From positions 1 to 5,968 of the forward strand of contig DASWTL010000189.1 of the NCBI GenBank assembly GCA_036402155.1: a stretch of DNA of 5,968 nucleotides. The letters run 5' to 3'. Both the position numbers and the translations under genes were made by a program. The notes beneath the pieces are model-generated. The model was not told the DNA's origin. It ran no database searches and saw only the letters and a list, made by a program, of their open reading frames with translations. Numbering within the stretch: the stretch's first letter is position 1; each line of letters starts with the position of its first letter. Below are positions 1 to 5,795 of this stretch, piece by piece. The stretch comes from DASWTL01 sp036402155. GTDB taxonomy: Bacteria; Bacteroidota; Bacteroidia; Sphingobacteriales; Sphingobacteriaceae.

Positions 1-605
1 GATTTTTCCTGTTTTGTCAGTTTAGATAAAACTTTTGCTTTACTGTTTTTTTCACTGCCCAGTGTCTGTTTTTCTTTTTTGTTTCTATCCAGTATGTTGA
101 TCTCGGTTTTAAGAATGCCCTGGGTTTTATTTATACTGGCAGCATGTCTGCGCCGTGATGCGCTGAATTGTTGAATATATTTAAGTCTTTTATATGCCTG
201 GTTAAAATCTGCGGAAGCGAAAATAAACATCAGCTTATTATAGGCGCTCTGATTTTTGTGAGCAAACTGAATCATCTTTGAGTATTCGTATTTCAGTTTC
301 TCAAGCTCACTTTGCAATGATCTCACCCTGCGGGTATCATCTTCTATTTTTTCATCCAGTAATCGTATTTCAGAATTAATAGTGCTGATTTTCTCTTCCC
401 GTAGCCGGATCTGTGTGTTTAGTAAGTTTATCTGGGAAATTGATAATTTCTTGCTCCGGTCAATTTTACTCCTGGCCAGCTTTAAAGAATTTATTTCTTT
501 TGTAATAGCATCTTTGCGTTTTTTTAAAACCGAGCTGCTTTGAGAAAATGTTTTGCCTGAAATTGCAAATAAGAAAAATATCAGAAATAGTCTGGTATAC
601 CGCAT
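1..605 (-). CDS. EnvC-like murein hydrolase activator, N-terminal part (cut by window edge)
   Basis: Translation from the ATG at 605 gives 201 complete codons with no stop, then runs off the left edge. Residues 1-21 form a signal peptide (hydrophobic LFLIFFLFAIS, probable cleavage TFS|Q). Residues 25-115 and 150-200 are charged heptad-like coiled coil. Between them, residues 125-145 carry LMFIFASADFNQAYKRLKYI, a stretch I recognise as characteristic of Bacteroidota EnvC/NlpD-type proteins. In that family the coiled coil is followed by a C-terminal LytM (peptidase M23) domain that activates amidases for septal peptidoglycan splitting. That domain would lie outside the window, so whether its metal ligands are intact cannot be seen. 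The protein should act in the periplasm. A Bacteroidota-type -7 element lies just upstream, suggesting its own promoter, although the lipoprotein gene ends only 69 bp upstream on the same strand. Confidence 0.88.
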   Translation of the reverse strand, partial: MRYTRLFLIFFLFAISGKTFSQSSSVLKKRKDAITKEINSLKLARSKIDRSKKLSISQINLLNTQIRLREEKISTINSEIRLLDEKIEDDTRRVRSLQSELEKLKYEYSKMIQFAHKNQSAYNKLMFIFASADFNQAYKRLKYIQQFSASRRRHAASINKTQGILKTEINILDRNKKEKQTLGSEKNSKAKVLSKLTKQEK

Positions 606-610
606 TGGTG

Positions 611-618
611 CAAAACTA
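611..618 (-). promoter_or_regulatory. Candidate Bacteroidota -7 promoter element for the envC-like gene
   Basis: On the minus strand the 8 bases read TAGTTTTG, an exact match to the Bacteroidota -7 consensus TAnnTTTG, followed by CACCA and then the ATG at 605. No TTTG -33 element is visible at the expected distance. If it is used, transcription would begin within a few bases of the start codon, giving a leaderless or near-leaderless message. The call rests on one short motif. Confidence 0.4.
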
Positions 619-674
619 GCAAATTCTTACGGGTCATTCTGATCCGTTGAAAAAAGCTTGTTTATTAACAATTC

Positions 675-1217
675 CTATTGAATCTCTTCCTTTACTTCTC
701 CGCATTCCAGCATATCATCACCATAGTACGGGTTTCTGATCTCTGATTCTCCGGATAGCCAGTAGCCGCCATTACCATCATTTGCCATCGGGCAATACTG
801 TTTGTAAATTTTTCCTTCTGCTATTTTACCGGATCGGATGGTTGATTCAACCTCAGCAGATAGTGCATTAAATTCTGCACGCTGAGCGCTGAGTTCTGTT
901 GCTGAGGCGATTTTTCCTGCTAAATCAGCGCCTTTTGAATTGCCGGCAGTAGTTAATGAGGTTTGTAATGCTGACGCTACCGACTGTGCTTCTTTGGGGT
1001 CAGATTTAACAAGCACATTTTTTAGATTTATATAATCTTCATAAACTGTTTTAATACCCTCATTTTCAAACGAAAGCTTTGTCTGCGGTTTTACAGGTTC
1101 AGTTTTTTCTGTTGATTTATTTTCGGCTTTATTCTTTGAGCCGTCAGATGAACATCCAGTTATTGCTGCTGAACTGATTAGAAGTGTAATTAAAAGAATA
1201 CTGGTTAATGATCTCAT
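675..1217 (-). CDS. DUF3347-domain lipoprotein
   Basis: This is a 180-aa predicted lipoprotein. Residues 1-21 are a type II signal peptide and ITGC (19-22) is the lipobox, with Cys22 as the lipidated residue. A low-complexity Lys/Glu/Ser/Thr linker (23-47) follows. Residues 55-130 look helical, with the YEDYINLKNVLVKSD start typical of DUF3347. The C-terminus has YCPMANDGNGGYWLS (141-155), NPYYGDDMLECG (162-173) and a Lys/Glu tail. In this family the same C-terminal motif is also found on CusB/HlyD-type metal-efflux adaptors, so Cys142, Met144, Met169 and Cys172 are plausible soft-metal (copper) ligands. That role is inferred, not established. Here the domain stands alone, with no efflux gene in the window. 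It starts 13 bp after the stop of the upstream DMT exporter gene on the same strand, so co-transcription is likely. The nearest SD-like AGGA is about 16 bp from the ATG, too far to be convincing. Confidence 0.85.
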   Translation of the reverse strand: MRSLTSILLITLLISSAAITGCSSDGSKNKAENKSTEKTEPVKPQTKLSFENEGIKTVYEDYINLKNVLVKSDPKEAQSVASALQTSLTTAGNSKGADLAGKIASATELSAQRAEFNALSAEVESTIRSGKIAEGKIYKQYCPMANDGNGGYWLSGESEIRNPYYGDDMLECGEVKEEIQ

Positions 1218-1230
1218 ATCGTTTTTTTAT

Positions 1231-2154
1231 TTATCCTTTTACATTTTTATACGACAAATTTATTAATACTACGCCCGAAAGTATAATAATTAACGAAACT
1301 ATTGTATAAACGGTTATCTCTTCATTAAGAATAATCCATCCCAGAAGTACCGCAACGGCTGGGTTAACATAGGCAAATGTTCCCACCTGTGCGGCGGGTC
1401 TTTTTGATAAAAGCCAGATGTATGCTACGTAACCTATTAACGATCCGCATAAAATAAGGTATACTACGGCTAGTAGTGAGTTAGTTTGCATAGTATTTAT
1501 ATTTAAAGAGCTAAATTCTCCGCTTATGCCGGCTGCAATAGCATATAATAATCCTCCCATAATCATCTGAATGCTTACTCTGAGGAAAATAGGAGTTGCC
1601 GATCGTATTGTTTTTGAATATAATGTACCTGCAGCCCAGCAGATGTTTCCGGCAATAAGAACAGGTATGCTTATCGCAGCTAATGGCGAATCATTTAACG
1701 TAATTTTCTTCCCACCGGAAAACAACAGTATGACGCCAATAAATCCGATAAGCAAACCAAGAATAGGAGTTAACCTTGAAAACGTAAATCGCCAGTTTGG
1801 ACGATCGAGGACTGCCAGCCAGATAGGTAAACTTGCCACTGCCACTGCCACTAAGCCAGTTGGCAAATATTGTTCAACCCATACTATTGCACCGTTCCCT
1901 CCAAATATCATCAATGCTCCTGCTATGCTGTTCTCTTTCCAGTCTTTAATTACCGCCCGGTCATTATTCACAAAATAACACCAGGAAAACAAGATAACAC
2001 CCGCCAGAATAAACCTGGTGCCGGCCATAATCATTGGTGGTATGGACTGGATTGCGATTGCAATTCCTAAATAAGTAGAGCCCCAAATAAGATAAACAGC
2101 TGCAAATGCCAATATAATTAATATGGGTGAAGCTGTCGCGGTTTGAGTTTTCAT
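1231..2154 (-). CDS. EamA/DMT-family exporter (YedA-like)
   Basis: This is a 307-aa inner-membrane protein made of two EamA repeats of about five helices each. Approximate membrane spans are 11-30, 41-61, 78-96, 98-117, 127-146, 160-180, 189-210, 226-249, 257-276 and 282-300. The first repeat opens with YLIWGSTYLGI (21-31), PPMIMAGTRF (39-48) and a Gly/Pro turn in EQYLPTGLVAV. The second ends with the family hallmark AYVNPAVAVLLGWIILNEEIT (20 of these residues at 261-280). These resemble E. coli YedA among drug/metabolite transporters. Substrates of this branch vary (amino acids, purines, drugs) and cannot be read from sequence. The first Met precedes a short polar tail and then helix 1, so the start fits. 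No SD is evident. It is the first gene of a probable pair with the DUF3347 lipoprotein, and its 88-bp upstream region is shared with the divergent DUF3820 gene. Confidence 0.93.
   Translation of the reverse strand: MKTQTATASPILIILAFAAVYLIWGSTYLGIAIAIQSIPPMIMAGTRFILAGVILFSWCYFVNNDRAVIKDWKENSIAGALMIFGGNGAIVWVEQYLPTGLVAVAVASLPIWLAVLDRPNWRFTFSRLTPILGLLIGFIGVILLFSGGKKITLNDSPLAAISIPVLIAGNICWAAGTLYSKTIRSATPIFLRVSIQMIMGGLLYAIAAGISGEFSSLNINTMQTNSLLAVVYLILCGSLIGYVAYIWLLSKRPAAQVGTFAYVNPAVAVLLGWIILNEEITVYTIVSLIIILSGVVLINLSYKNVKG
1834..1851. repeat. Hexanucleotide tandem repeat (TGCCAC)x3 inside the exporter gene
   Basis: Three perfect consecutive TGCCAC units lie in the coding region. Read on the minus strand they encode the alternating Val-Ala run near residues 101-108 (LVAVAVAS) at the start of a membrane helix. 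The unit is six bases, so copy-number change would stay in frame. It may simply reflect Val/Ala codon choice in a helix. Confidence 0.7.
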
Positions 2155-2242
2155 AATAATTTGCCGGGCTAAATTACTACTTTGGGCTTGATGGTGTCGT
2201 GGAAAATGTCTTGATTAAGTAATATATTAGGGAAAAATTAAT

Positions 2243-2452
2243 ATGGACCCGGGAACCTTAATTCAGTTGGTTAAAATGAGAATGCCATATGGCAAGTATA
2301 AGGGTCGCTTACTTTGTGATCTGCCCGAACCTTACCTGGTATGGTATCAGTCAAAGGGCTTTCCGGAAGGTAAATTGGGGATGCTTTTGTACACACTTTA
2401 CGAGATAAAACTAAACGGTTTAGAGTATCTATTAGAACCGCTGAAAAAGTGA
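2243..2452 (+). CDS. DUF3820 family small protein
   Basis: This is a 69-aa soluble protein and the only plus-strand gene in the window. It matches the full length of the DUF3820 family (also labelled putative quorum-sensing-regulated virulence factor). Conserved blocks are MPYGKYKGRLLCDLPEPYL (14-32), VWYQSKGFPEGKLG (33-46) and EIKLNGLEYLLEPLKK at the end. No biochemical activity is established that I know of, and the virulence label should not be carried over. No signal peptide or membrane span is present, so it is expected to be cytoplasmic. AGGGA at 2229-2233 stands 9 bases before the ATG and is a reasonable ribosome site, supporting this start over the internal Met12 and Met14. It is transcribed away from the exporter gene and converges with the 2602-2946 gene. 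No clear promoter hexamer was found upstream, and no T-rich terminator downstream. Confidence 0.9.
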   Translation: MDPGTLIQLVKMRMPYGKYKGRLLCDLPEPYLVWYQSKGFPEGKLGMLLYTLYEIKLNGLEYLLEPLKK

Positions 2453-2601
2453 GTGTATTTGGTTGAAATAGTTGAAGGCGGTTAAAGATGTTGGAATAAA
2501 TGGGAGAGGTTAGATTCAAAAGTTTTAGAAATGGTAAAGGTTTACATTTTGGAAGTGACTATTACCTTCTATTTTTCACCTTTCATCCTTTACGTTAATC
2601 T

Positions 2602-2946
2602 TTAATTTTTATTAAGACCGCGTTTAAACTGAAATAAGTAATGGTAACCCACTATAGCTAAGCCGGATATAAAGAAAAGAGTAGCATATGGTCTGAGGGA
2701 ATCATTAAAAAAAAATTCTCCGGTCATCCAGGTACTATTAGCCATTATCCAGAAGCATACGGCCAGATTATGCATAGTTTCAGACCTGATGCTTCTGAAT
2801 TTCCAGGTGATATATACAGCCAGAAATAAGGTGGGGAAAATCATAAACATACCTAAAATATGTAAATCCAAAACCCAGAAAGTGTCTTTAAGCAGCCACA
2901 GGGCTATATGTATGTTCTCAAATTTACGGATTGATTCTAATCTCAC
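2602..2946 (-). CDS. Small conserved-type membrane protein of unknown function
   Basis: I cannot name this 114-aa protein. It appears to have four hydrophobic segments, at about residues 11-28, 30-48, 58-77 and 85-104, and a basic C-terminus (FKRGLNKN). Aromatic residues are abundant (seven Trp or Tyr in the helices), and the opening ENIHIALWLLKDTFWVLDLHILG mixes charged and hydrophobic residues. The look is that of short DUF-type integral membrane proteins common in Bacteroidota. Evidence that it is a real gene: coherent membrane topology, a stop soon after the last helix, and position in line with yihY on the same strand 84 bp upstream. No catalytic motif, metal-binding cluster or signal peptide is seen. 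There is no good SD before the ATG (TCTGTGAG). Confidence 0.75.
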   Translation of the reverse strand: MRLESIRKFENIHIALWLLKDTFWVLDLHILGMFMIFPTLFLAVYITWKFRSIRSETMHNLAVCFWIMANSTWMTGEFFFNDSLRPYATLFFISGLAIVGYHYLFQFKRGLNKN

Positions 2947-2984
2947 AGATTTAATTATCGGCTAAATATCACAACTTAATTTTT

Positions 2985-3006
2985 AAATAAAAAGCGCATA
3001 AGCTTT
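2985..3006 (-). terminator. Weak candidate intrinsic terminator after the yihY-like gene
   Basis: On the minus strand AAAGC (3006-3002), loop TTATGC and GCTTT (2995-2991) form a 5-bp stem followed by TTATTTAAAA. It lies 25 bp past the yihY stop. The stem is short and the T tract is broken, so termination would be leaky and readthrough into the 2602-2946 gene is possible. Confidence 0.3.
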
Positions 3007-3014
3007 GCTGATAT

Positions 3015-3035
3015 ACTGATCTTAAAGTGATCAGT
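3015..3035. repeat. 7-bp inverted repeat across the yihY stop codon
   Basis: ACTGATC (3015-3021), a 7-base loop TTAAAGT, and GATCAGT (3029-3035) form a perfect stem that includes the stop codon of the yihY-like gene (3031-3033). No T tract follows on either strand. It could be an mRNA 3'-end hairpin acting together with the weak hairpin just downstream, or be coincidental. Confidence 0.45.
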
Positions 3036-3972
3036 CATTATCATCTGAGGTGATTTCTTTCACTTCAAACTTATACGAGCCTTCAATGGGCCGGATAGGT
3101 TCGTTAAGACGATCGCTTATTACCTTTACAAAGCAGCCTCCATAATAGAAAATTATAGATGAGTAGAATACAAACAGCAGTATTAAAACCAATGAGCCTG
3201 AAGCATTATAGATTAGCTGTATATTGCTTTTAGCGAGAAAAAACCGGATGGTCAGTTTTCCAGCGGTAAAAAGTACAGCAGTGAATAGTCCTCCAAAAAA
3301 GGCATTTTTCCAAAGGGGGCGACCATTTGTTATATACCGGAAAAGTACGGTAAACCATAACATAATGATGATGGCAAAAATCACCTCATTTAGCGTGCTG
3401 TTTATGTATCTCAAGAATTGGTAATCATGTCCTTCAGCATATTCTACCAGAAAATTTCGGACGGTTTCAATTAACAAGCCGGATGTAAACAGAATGCCTG
3501 CCAGAATAATTATTCCTAAAGAGCGTGCACGTTGTTTTAATTGGAACCAAATTCCTGCTTTCGCTTTAACTTTAATACACCAGATCTGATCGAGCGAGTT
3601 TTTTATAACAACAAACAATGTAGTGGCTATGAACAGTACAAAAAGGAAACCGAGACCCGCAGTATACCAGGTATAGTCAAATCCCATTACATTTCTTACC
3701 GTTTGGCGGATAAGTAACGCACTATCTGATCCAAGTACTTCAGATAAGCGGTTCATCAGGTTTTTGGCAAAGGTTTTTCTGTCTACGAAAAAGCCAAATA
3801 CTAAAACGATGATAAACAGGATAGGAGGTAATGCAAATGTGGTAAAAAAAGCCGTTGCTCCGGCCATTCGTAATGGGTCGTTCTTTTTAAATTCAATAAA
3901 AGCTATTTTCATCAAATATGAGAGCAATCTCACATTCTTCCACGCAGAATTTCGCAGATCAGTTAGAAGCAT
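3031..3972 (-). CDS. YihY/BrkB-family inner-membrane protein
   Basis: This is a 313-aa polytopic protein of the YihY/virulence factor BrkB family. Approximate membrane spans are 43-62, 103-123, 152-170, 194-213, 224-245 and 258-282. Family features seen are DPLRMAGATAFFTTFALPP (32-50) entering the first helix, the NSLDQIW motif (125-131) after helix 2, and NASGSLVLILLFVFYSS (256-272) in the last helix. A charged cytoplasmic tail ends in Asp/Glu-rich residues. The family was once annotated as ribonuclease BN in error, and its true function remains unsettled. The start at 3972 has GAGGT almost touching the ATG. Met21 (at 3912) is an alternative, but residues 1-20 look like a normal amphipathic lead. 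It lies 140 bp downstream of pntB on the same strand, and that gap contains a large dyad and a possible promoter. Confidence 0.92.
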   Translation of the reverse strand: MLLTDLRNSAWKNVRLLSYLMKIAFIEFKKNDPLRMAGATAFFTTFALPPILFIIVLVFGFFVDRKTFAKNLMNRLSEVLGSDSALLIRQTVRNVMGFDYTWYTAGLGFLFVLFIATTLFVVIKNSLDQIWCIKVKAKAGIWFQLKQRARSLGIIILAGILFTSGLLIETVRNFLVEYAEGHDYQFLRYINSTLNEVIFAIIIMLWFTVLFRYITNGRPLWKNAFFGGLFTAVLFTAGKLTIRFFLAKSNIQLIYNASGSLVLILLFVFYSSIIFYYGGCFVKVISDRLNEPIRPIEGSYKFEVKEITSDDND

Positions 3973-4029
3973 ACCTCAAAGAAAGGGATTTAAAATGGAT
4001 TAACTCAAAAGGAGTAATGCGGTGTGAAT

Positions 4030-4072
4030 ACACTTTGTATAAAATTACCTGTAGTAATCTCATACAAAGTGT
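4030..4072. repeat. Nested perfect inverted repeat between pntB and yihY-like gene
   Basis: Outer arms are ACACTTTGTAT (4030-4040) and ATACAAAGTGT (4062-4072), 11 bp and fully complementary. Inside them, after 3-base spacers (aaa and ctc), is a second 5-bp stem ATTAC (4044-4048) / GTAAT (4054-4058) with a 5-base loop. The arm centres are about 32 bp apart, close to three helical turns. No T tract follows on either strand, so a Rho-independent terminator is unlikely. It could be an operator, an RNA hairpin at the pntB 3' end, or a small repeat element. Confidence 0.8.
4040..4068 (-). promoter_or_regulatory. Possible promoter for the yihY-like gene within the dyad
   Basis: On the minus strand TTTG (4068-4065) is followed after 17 bases by TAATTTTA (4047-4040), a 7-of-8 match to the Bacteroidota -7 consensus TAnnTTTG. 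The spacing is slightly short against the usual 19 or so. The -33-like element lies in one arm of the inverted repeat and the -7-like element touches the other. The call is tentative. Confidence 0.22.
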
Positions 4073-4112
4073 TCAAAAACAACTAAATAATAGTGTTTGA
4101 GAGAAGCGCGAC

Positions 4113-5504
4113 CTAAAGTTCTTTTAGTTCGCTTACAACCTGGGTAATACTTGATTTGGCGTCACCAAAAAGCATTAAGCAATTGGGGTAACCAAACAAT
4201 TCGTTTTCAATACCGGCATAACCCGCATTCATACTTCTTTTAGAAACAATTACCGTACGCGCCTTGTCAGCATTTAATATTGGCATTCCGTAGATCGGAC
4301 TTTGCGGATTGGAACGTGCAGCGGGATTTACTACATCGTTTGCTCCAATAATTAATGCTATATCCGTATTGGCAAATTCATCATTGATATTATCCATCTC
4401 TACCAGTTTGTCATATGGGATATTTGCTTCCGCAAGTAATACATTCATATGGCCCGGCATTCGGCCTGCTACCGGATGTATGGCGAATTTAACAGAGATG
4501 TTTTTCTTCTCTAACAGATCTGCCAGTTCACGCACAATATGTTGCGCCTGGGCAACAGCCATTCCATATCCCGGAACAATAATAACAGATGATGCACTGT
4601 CAAAAAGCATGGCAGTTTCTTCAACACCTACTTCCTTAACAACTATTTCTTCACCTGTACCTGACGAGGTTCCTGCTGTTTGTCCAAACCCACCAAGTAA
4701 CACATTCGTTAAAGAACGGTTCATCGCCTTGCACATAATCTGGGTTAGAATAATACCTGAAGTTCCAACCAAAGCGCCTGCAATGATCAGTACCTGGTTA
4801 TTCAATATAAAACCTGTAAAACAAGCAGCGATTCCGGAATAAGAATTCAGTAATGATATTACTACCGGCATATCAGCGCCTCCAATTGGTATTACTACCA
4901 GAACACCCACCAGAAGTCCAAGAATTAATATGCCGAGCATCCAGATCTGTGCATTTGGATTTAGCACTACCATTACCGACATGAAAATTATAATCAGAAG
5001 CAGAACGGCATTTAGTAAATGCTGGTTTTTAAATGTTATAGCACGCCCGTTTATCAGCCCTTTTAACTTACCGAATGCAACCATTGAGCCTGTAAAGGTT
5101 ATCGCACCAATAATTACACTCAGAACCACTGTTACAGCAACAATGGCATCCATGGTTAAGGCTGCATTATGAGCCTGACGCCAATATTCTGATGTGGCCA
5201 CCAAAACTGAAGAAGCTCCGCCAAAACCATTTAATAAGCCTACCATTTCGGGCATTTCAGTCATTTGAACACGACGTGCAGCAATGATACCTATGGCAGA
5301 GCTTACCAACATGGTAATTAATATCTCTGTAAAACTTAAAACCTGTTTTTCAAGCAAGGTTGCCAGAACCGCAATAAGCATGGCAACAGCACTCAGCATG
5401 TTACCCCGCCGTGCAGTTGACGTTTTTCCAAGCATTTTAATGCCGATAATGAAAAGAACGGATGCAATCAGGTATGAAAATTTTATTATTAAATCGTTAT
5501 TCAT
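4113..5504 (-). CDS. pntB: NAD(P) transhydrogenase subunit beta
   Basis: This 463-aa protein is the usual PntB length. It supplies most of the proton-translocating membrane domain and the NADP(H)-binding domain III of the inner-membrane enzyme NADH + NADP+ + H+(out) to NAD+ + NADPH + H+(in). Residues 1-265 hold about nine helices with family blocks RRGNMLSAVAM (32-42), MTEMPEMVGLLNGFGG (81-96), PIGGADMPVVISLLNSYSG (206-224) and CKAMNRS (258-264). Domain III, from about 285, has the nucleotide-binding GYGMAVAQAQ (312-321), HPVAGRMPGHMNVLLAEA (343-360), GANDVVNPAA (387-396) and SKRSMNAGYAG (421-431), where Lys and Arg contact the NADP phosphate in characterised enzymes. Asn92 occupies the E. 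coli His91 position and Asn220 the Asn222 position. It starts 3 bp after the alpha-2 stop, so expression is probably coupled. No SD is evident. Confidence 0.97.
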   Translation of the reverse strand: MNNDLIIKFSYLIASVLFIIGIKMLGKTSTARRGNMLSAVAMLIAVLATLLEKQVLSFTEILITMLVSSAIGIIAARRVQMTEMPEMVGLLNGFGGASSVLVATSEYWRQAHNAALTMDAIVAVTVVLSVIIGAITFTGSMVAFGKLKGLINGRAITFKNQHLLNAVLLLIIIFMSVMVVLNPNAQIWMLGILILGLLVGVLVVIPIGGADMPVVISLLNSYSGIAACFTGFILNNQVLIIAGALVGTSGIILTQIMCKAMNRSLTNVLLGGFGQTAGTSSGTGEEIVVKEVGVEETAMLFDSASSVIIVPGYGMAVAQAQHIVRELADLLEKKNISVKFAIHPVAGRMPGHMNVLLAEANIPYDKLVEMDNINDEFANTDIALIIGANDVVNPAARSNPQSPIYGMPILNADKARTVIVSKRSMNAGYAGIENELFGYPNCLMLFGDAKSSITQVVSELKEL

Positions 5505-5507
5505 GAA

Positions 5508-5795
5508 CTATTTTTTCTTTTTAAACATCCGTAACATTCTATCAGTAACCGCATATCCTCCAACCACATTTAGTGTGGCAAGGAAAAGCGCGGCAAGGCC
5601 CAGGATTTTGCTTAATGAGCCATCGGCAGGTCCGGAAGCAATTATTGCTCCCACTATGGTAATTCCTGAAATTGCATTTGATCCCGACATCAGGGGAGTA
5701 TGCAGTGTTGGCGGCACTTTTGCGATTAGTTCGAACCCTACGAAACTGGCAAGCACCAAAATGTAAAGTAATATGATTAAAGTTTCTGCATTCAT
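5508..5795 (-). CDS. NAD(P) transhydrogenase subunit alpha-2 (membrane part of split alpha)
   Basis: This 95-aa protein corresponds to the C-terminal membrane segment of E. coli PntA, encoded here as a separate gene (named pntAB or pntA2 in other genomes). Three helices are visible, at about 6-24, 41-55 and 63-82. Family hallmarks are FELIAKVPPTLHTPLMSGSN (21-40), AISGITIVGAIIASG (41-55) and GGYAVTDRMLRMFKKKK at the end. His32 in LHTPLMS is conserved in the family. Ser43 sits where Thermus thermophilus alpha-2 has its channel histidine (His42), as in E. coli. The ATG overlaps the stop of the upstream alpha-1 gene in ATGA (5795-5792), a classic translational-coupling arrangement. The next gene, pntB, begins 3 bp after its TAG. 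The split form is known from Thermus, Rhodospirillum and many Bacteroidota, so it is not damage. Confidence 0.95.
   Translation of the reverse strand: MNAETLIILLYILVLASFVGFELIAKVPPTLHTPLMSGSNAISGITIVGAIIASGPADGSLSKILGLAALFLATLNVVGGYAVTDRMLRMFKKKK

Noticed and set aside
1571..1978. 135-codon plus-strand open frame, plus a shorter one at 1870-2070
   Set aside because: Both are antisense to the exporter gene, whose EamA motifs and ten helices leave no doubt about the true strand.
2271..2519. 82-codon minus-strand open frame over the DUF3820 gene
   Set aside because: It overlaps a full-length DUF3820 match on the plus strand, and its own translation shows no recognisable feature.
3031..3972. 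Ribonuclease BN annotation for the YihY-family gene
   Set aside because: That label was a historical mis-assignment. The protein is polytopic membrane with no nuclease motif.
3224..4003. Short plus-strand frames (3224-3424, 3764-4003)
   Set aside because: They are antisense to the YihY-family gene, with no supporting start signal or domain.
4030..4072. Reading the pntB-yihY dyad as a Rho-independent terminator
   Set aside because: The stem is AT-rich and has no U-rich run after it on either strand.
4017..4100. 27-codon plus-strand frame (MRCEYTLYK...) preceded by AAGGAG
   Set aside because: The SD-like AAGGAG is only 2 bases from the ATG, too close for normal initiation. Much of the frame is made of the inverted repeat, which explains its sequence better. 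No family match is apparent.
4309..4842. 177-codon plus-strand open frame
   Set aside because: It lies wholly antisense to the unmistakable PntB domain III and membrane coding sequence. Its translation is Ser/Pro/Ile-rich with no domain and no ribosome site.
5284..5766. 160-codon plus-strand open frame
   Set aside because: It is antisense across both pntB and the alpha-2 gene, and the composition is that of a shadow frame. The minus-strand genes are certain.
5508..5795. Alpha-2 as a truncated or frameshifted pntA
   Set aside because: The ATGA overlap, a proper start and full-length agreement with known alpha-2 subunits show a normal three-subunit enzyme.
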